Positions 7,330 through 8,059 of a stretch of 8,059 bases of DNA are shown here, one piece after another. Source of the stretch: DATLBY01 sp035526665 (GTDB lineage: Bacteria > Acidobacteriota > Terriglobia > Bryobacterales > Bryobacteraceae); contig DATLBY010000500.1 in assembly GCA_035526665.1 (NCBI GenBank), forward strand, positions 1 through 8,059, read 5' to 3'. The notes under the pieces are model-generated. The model was not told where the DNA came from, searched no databases, and saw only the letters and a list, made by a program, of their open reading frames with translations. The first letter of the stretch is position 1; every line of letters starts with the position of its first letter. The position numbers and the translations under genes are program-made.

Positions 7330-7604
7330 GTTTCATTTTTTAGCAGCGGAGCGGCAGGCGGGTAGGCATCCTGCTGCTCCAGCTTTCGTCTGAAATCGGC
7401 CAGACTAACGCGCAATGCCTCGATTTTGCCTTGCAGCTCAGGGTGCGTGCCGGCACGCTCTACCCTCCGTGATAAGTGCTCGATCGCCGCGCAGCCGGTT
7501 TCGCCGCGATGCAGCGCCTGTACCGCCGCTGTCCTGTCGCCGAGACCGATTTCCGTTTCAGCGTCATCCAGAAAAGTGAAACACACCGCCAGGTCTGCGA
7601 ACAA
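7326..7604 (-). CDS. Small conserved-looking helical protein of unknown function
   Basis: The frame encodes 92 residues from TTG at 7604-7602 to TAG at 7328-7326. The N-terminus FADLAVCFTFLDDAETEIG and the following heptad-like pattern of Leu, Ala and charged residues (ALHRGETGCAAIEHL, KIEALRVSLADFRRKL) suggest two or three amphipathic helices, possibly a helical hairpin. From memory, similar short proteins occur in Acidobacteriota, but I know no function or family name. The start is uncertain: no ATG lies in frame between the upstream stop near 7695 and the coding core, and TTG has no clear Shine-Dalgarno sequence; a GTG seven codons inside is an alternative. Evidence that it is a real gene: its stop overlaps its neighbour's in the same way as at the other convergent junction, it fills an otherwise empty gap, and its composition is protein-like. 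No signal peptide or membrane segment is seen. Confidence 0.6.
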   Translation of the reverse strand: MFADLAVCFTFLDDAETEIGLGDRTAAVQALHRGETGCAAIEHLSRRVERAGTHPELQGKIEALRVSLADFRRKLEQQDAYPPAAPLLKNET

Positions 7605-7779
7605 AAAGGTGCTTTGAGCCTGGACCAGGTGCTTGCGAACGGGGCTGCTCGGAACTCTTCTCCGGGGGATGGCTGGGAGAATAGTCAGATGAATCTAGGG
7701 CGCGAGCGGTCGCCGTTGTCCGGAAGGGTAGTGGATGCTGATTCGACAATCGAAAGTGCCTCGTAAAGACCGGGGATAA
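7605..7779. other. Divergent intergenic spacer without clear motifs
   Basis: These 175 bases lie between the small - strand gene and the helicase gene and should hold both promoters. I found no convincing -35/-10 pair in either direction. A TTGTCC at 7716-7721 could be a rightward -35 box but has no acceptable -10 partner at 16-18 bases. No tRNA, repeat array or terminator hairpin was seen. If the small gene starts upstream of the TTG at a non-standard codon, the spacer would be shorter. Confidence 0.4.
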
Positions 7780-8059
7780 ATGAGGCTTCCTACGTCTCCC
7801 CTTCCGATCGATCGAGTAATGCCGGAAATCCTGACTGTCCTCCAATCGGCGCGATCGCTCGTCTTGGAAGCGCCGCCCGGAGCGGGGAAGACTACCCGTG
7901 TACCCGCTGCGCTATTGGAGCTTGGACTCGGAGAAACCATCGTGCTGGAGCCACGTAGGCTGGCCGCCCGTATGGCCGCCGCACGAGTCGCCGCGGAACG
8001 GGGCGAACGCGTGGGCCAGACCGTCGGGTACCAGGTTCGGTTCGAGGATGTGTCCGGCC
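7780..8059 (+). CDS. hrpB: ATP-dependent helicase HrpB, N-terminal part, cut by window end
   Basis: ATG at 7780 opens a frame of 93 full codons that runs off the right edge. HrpB is a DEAH-box (superfamily 2) ATP-dependent helicase-like protein of about 800 residues in the family, so only the start of the first RecA-like domain is visible. The Walker A motif APPGAGKTT is at residues 31-39 (K37 binds phosphate), motif Ia LEPRRLAAR is at 56-64, and VGYQVRFED at 82-90 matches the start of the next conserved block (VGYRMR in E. coli HrpB, from memory). The upstream ATG is preferred over ATG 7819 because residues LPIDRVMPEIL align with LPVAAVLPELL of the E. coli protein. GGGGA at 7772-7776 is a possible but tightly spaced ribosome binding site. 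The DEAH motif lies beyond the window. Confidence 0.92.
   Translation, partial: MRLPTSPLPIDRVMPEILTVLQSARSLVLEAPPGAGKTTRVPAALLELGLGETIVLEPRRLAARMAAARVAAERGERVGQTVGYQVRFEDVSG

Noticed and set aside
7327..7352. Possible intrinsic terminator: T-run ATTTTTTAG after the fusion gene
   Set aside because: There is no stable GC-rich stem directly before the T-run, and the bases are coding sequence for the C-terminus of the small - strand protein.
7476..7766. Open frame on the + strand just before the helicase gene
   Set aside because: It overlaps the small - strand gene and then the spacer, has no ribosome binding site or known motif, and its residue composition looks random.

Overview
The window looks like chromosomal DNA of an Acidobacteriota bacterium, most likely of the Bryobacterales/Solibacter type. 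This is inferred from the protein families: a large Oar-like TonB-dependent receptor with an N-terminal carboxypeptidase-regulatory-like domain, a planctomycete/acidobacterial type cytochrome c fused to ankyrin repeats, and a histidine-rich TPR protein of a kind common in that phylum. Base composition is moderately GC-rich. I see no mobile element, tRNA, rRNA or CRISPR array.

Layout from left to right: (1) bases 1-1523, + strand, a TPR protein whose 5' end lies outside the window; (2) bases 1520-4897, - strand, a complete 1125-residue TonB-dependent outer-membrane receptor; (3) bases 4898-5079, a divergent promoter region; (4) bases 5080-7329, + strand, a complete 749-residue exported fusion protein with an N-terminal heme c domain, about eight or nine ankyrin repeats, a second CxxCH heme site and a C-terminal alpha/alpha-toroid (squalene-cyclase-like) domain; (5) bases 7326-7604, - strand, a small helical protein of unknown function, probably starting at TTG; (6) bases 7605-7779, a second divergent spacer; (7) bases 7780-8059, + strand, the first 93 codons of an HrpB-type DEAH-box helicase, cut by the window end.

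Every gene is transcribed opposite to its neighbours. Both tail-to-tail junctions overlap by exactly four bases, and the two stop codons sit inside one palindrome (TTAA at 1520-1523, CTAG at 7326-7329). No intergenic space is left for a terminator at either junction.

The receptor and the cytochrome-ankyrin-toroid protein share one 182-base control region and both belong to the cell envelope: the receptor would act in the outer membrane and the fusion protein in the periplasm. A joint role in taking up or processing a substrate is possible but is only inferred from position. The most unusual item is the fusion protein. It combines two covalent heme sites with a protein-binding ankyrin array and a toroid domain that keeps structural QW motifs but lacks the DxDD catalytic motif of squalene-hopene cyclases.
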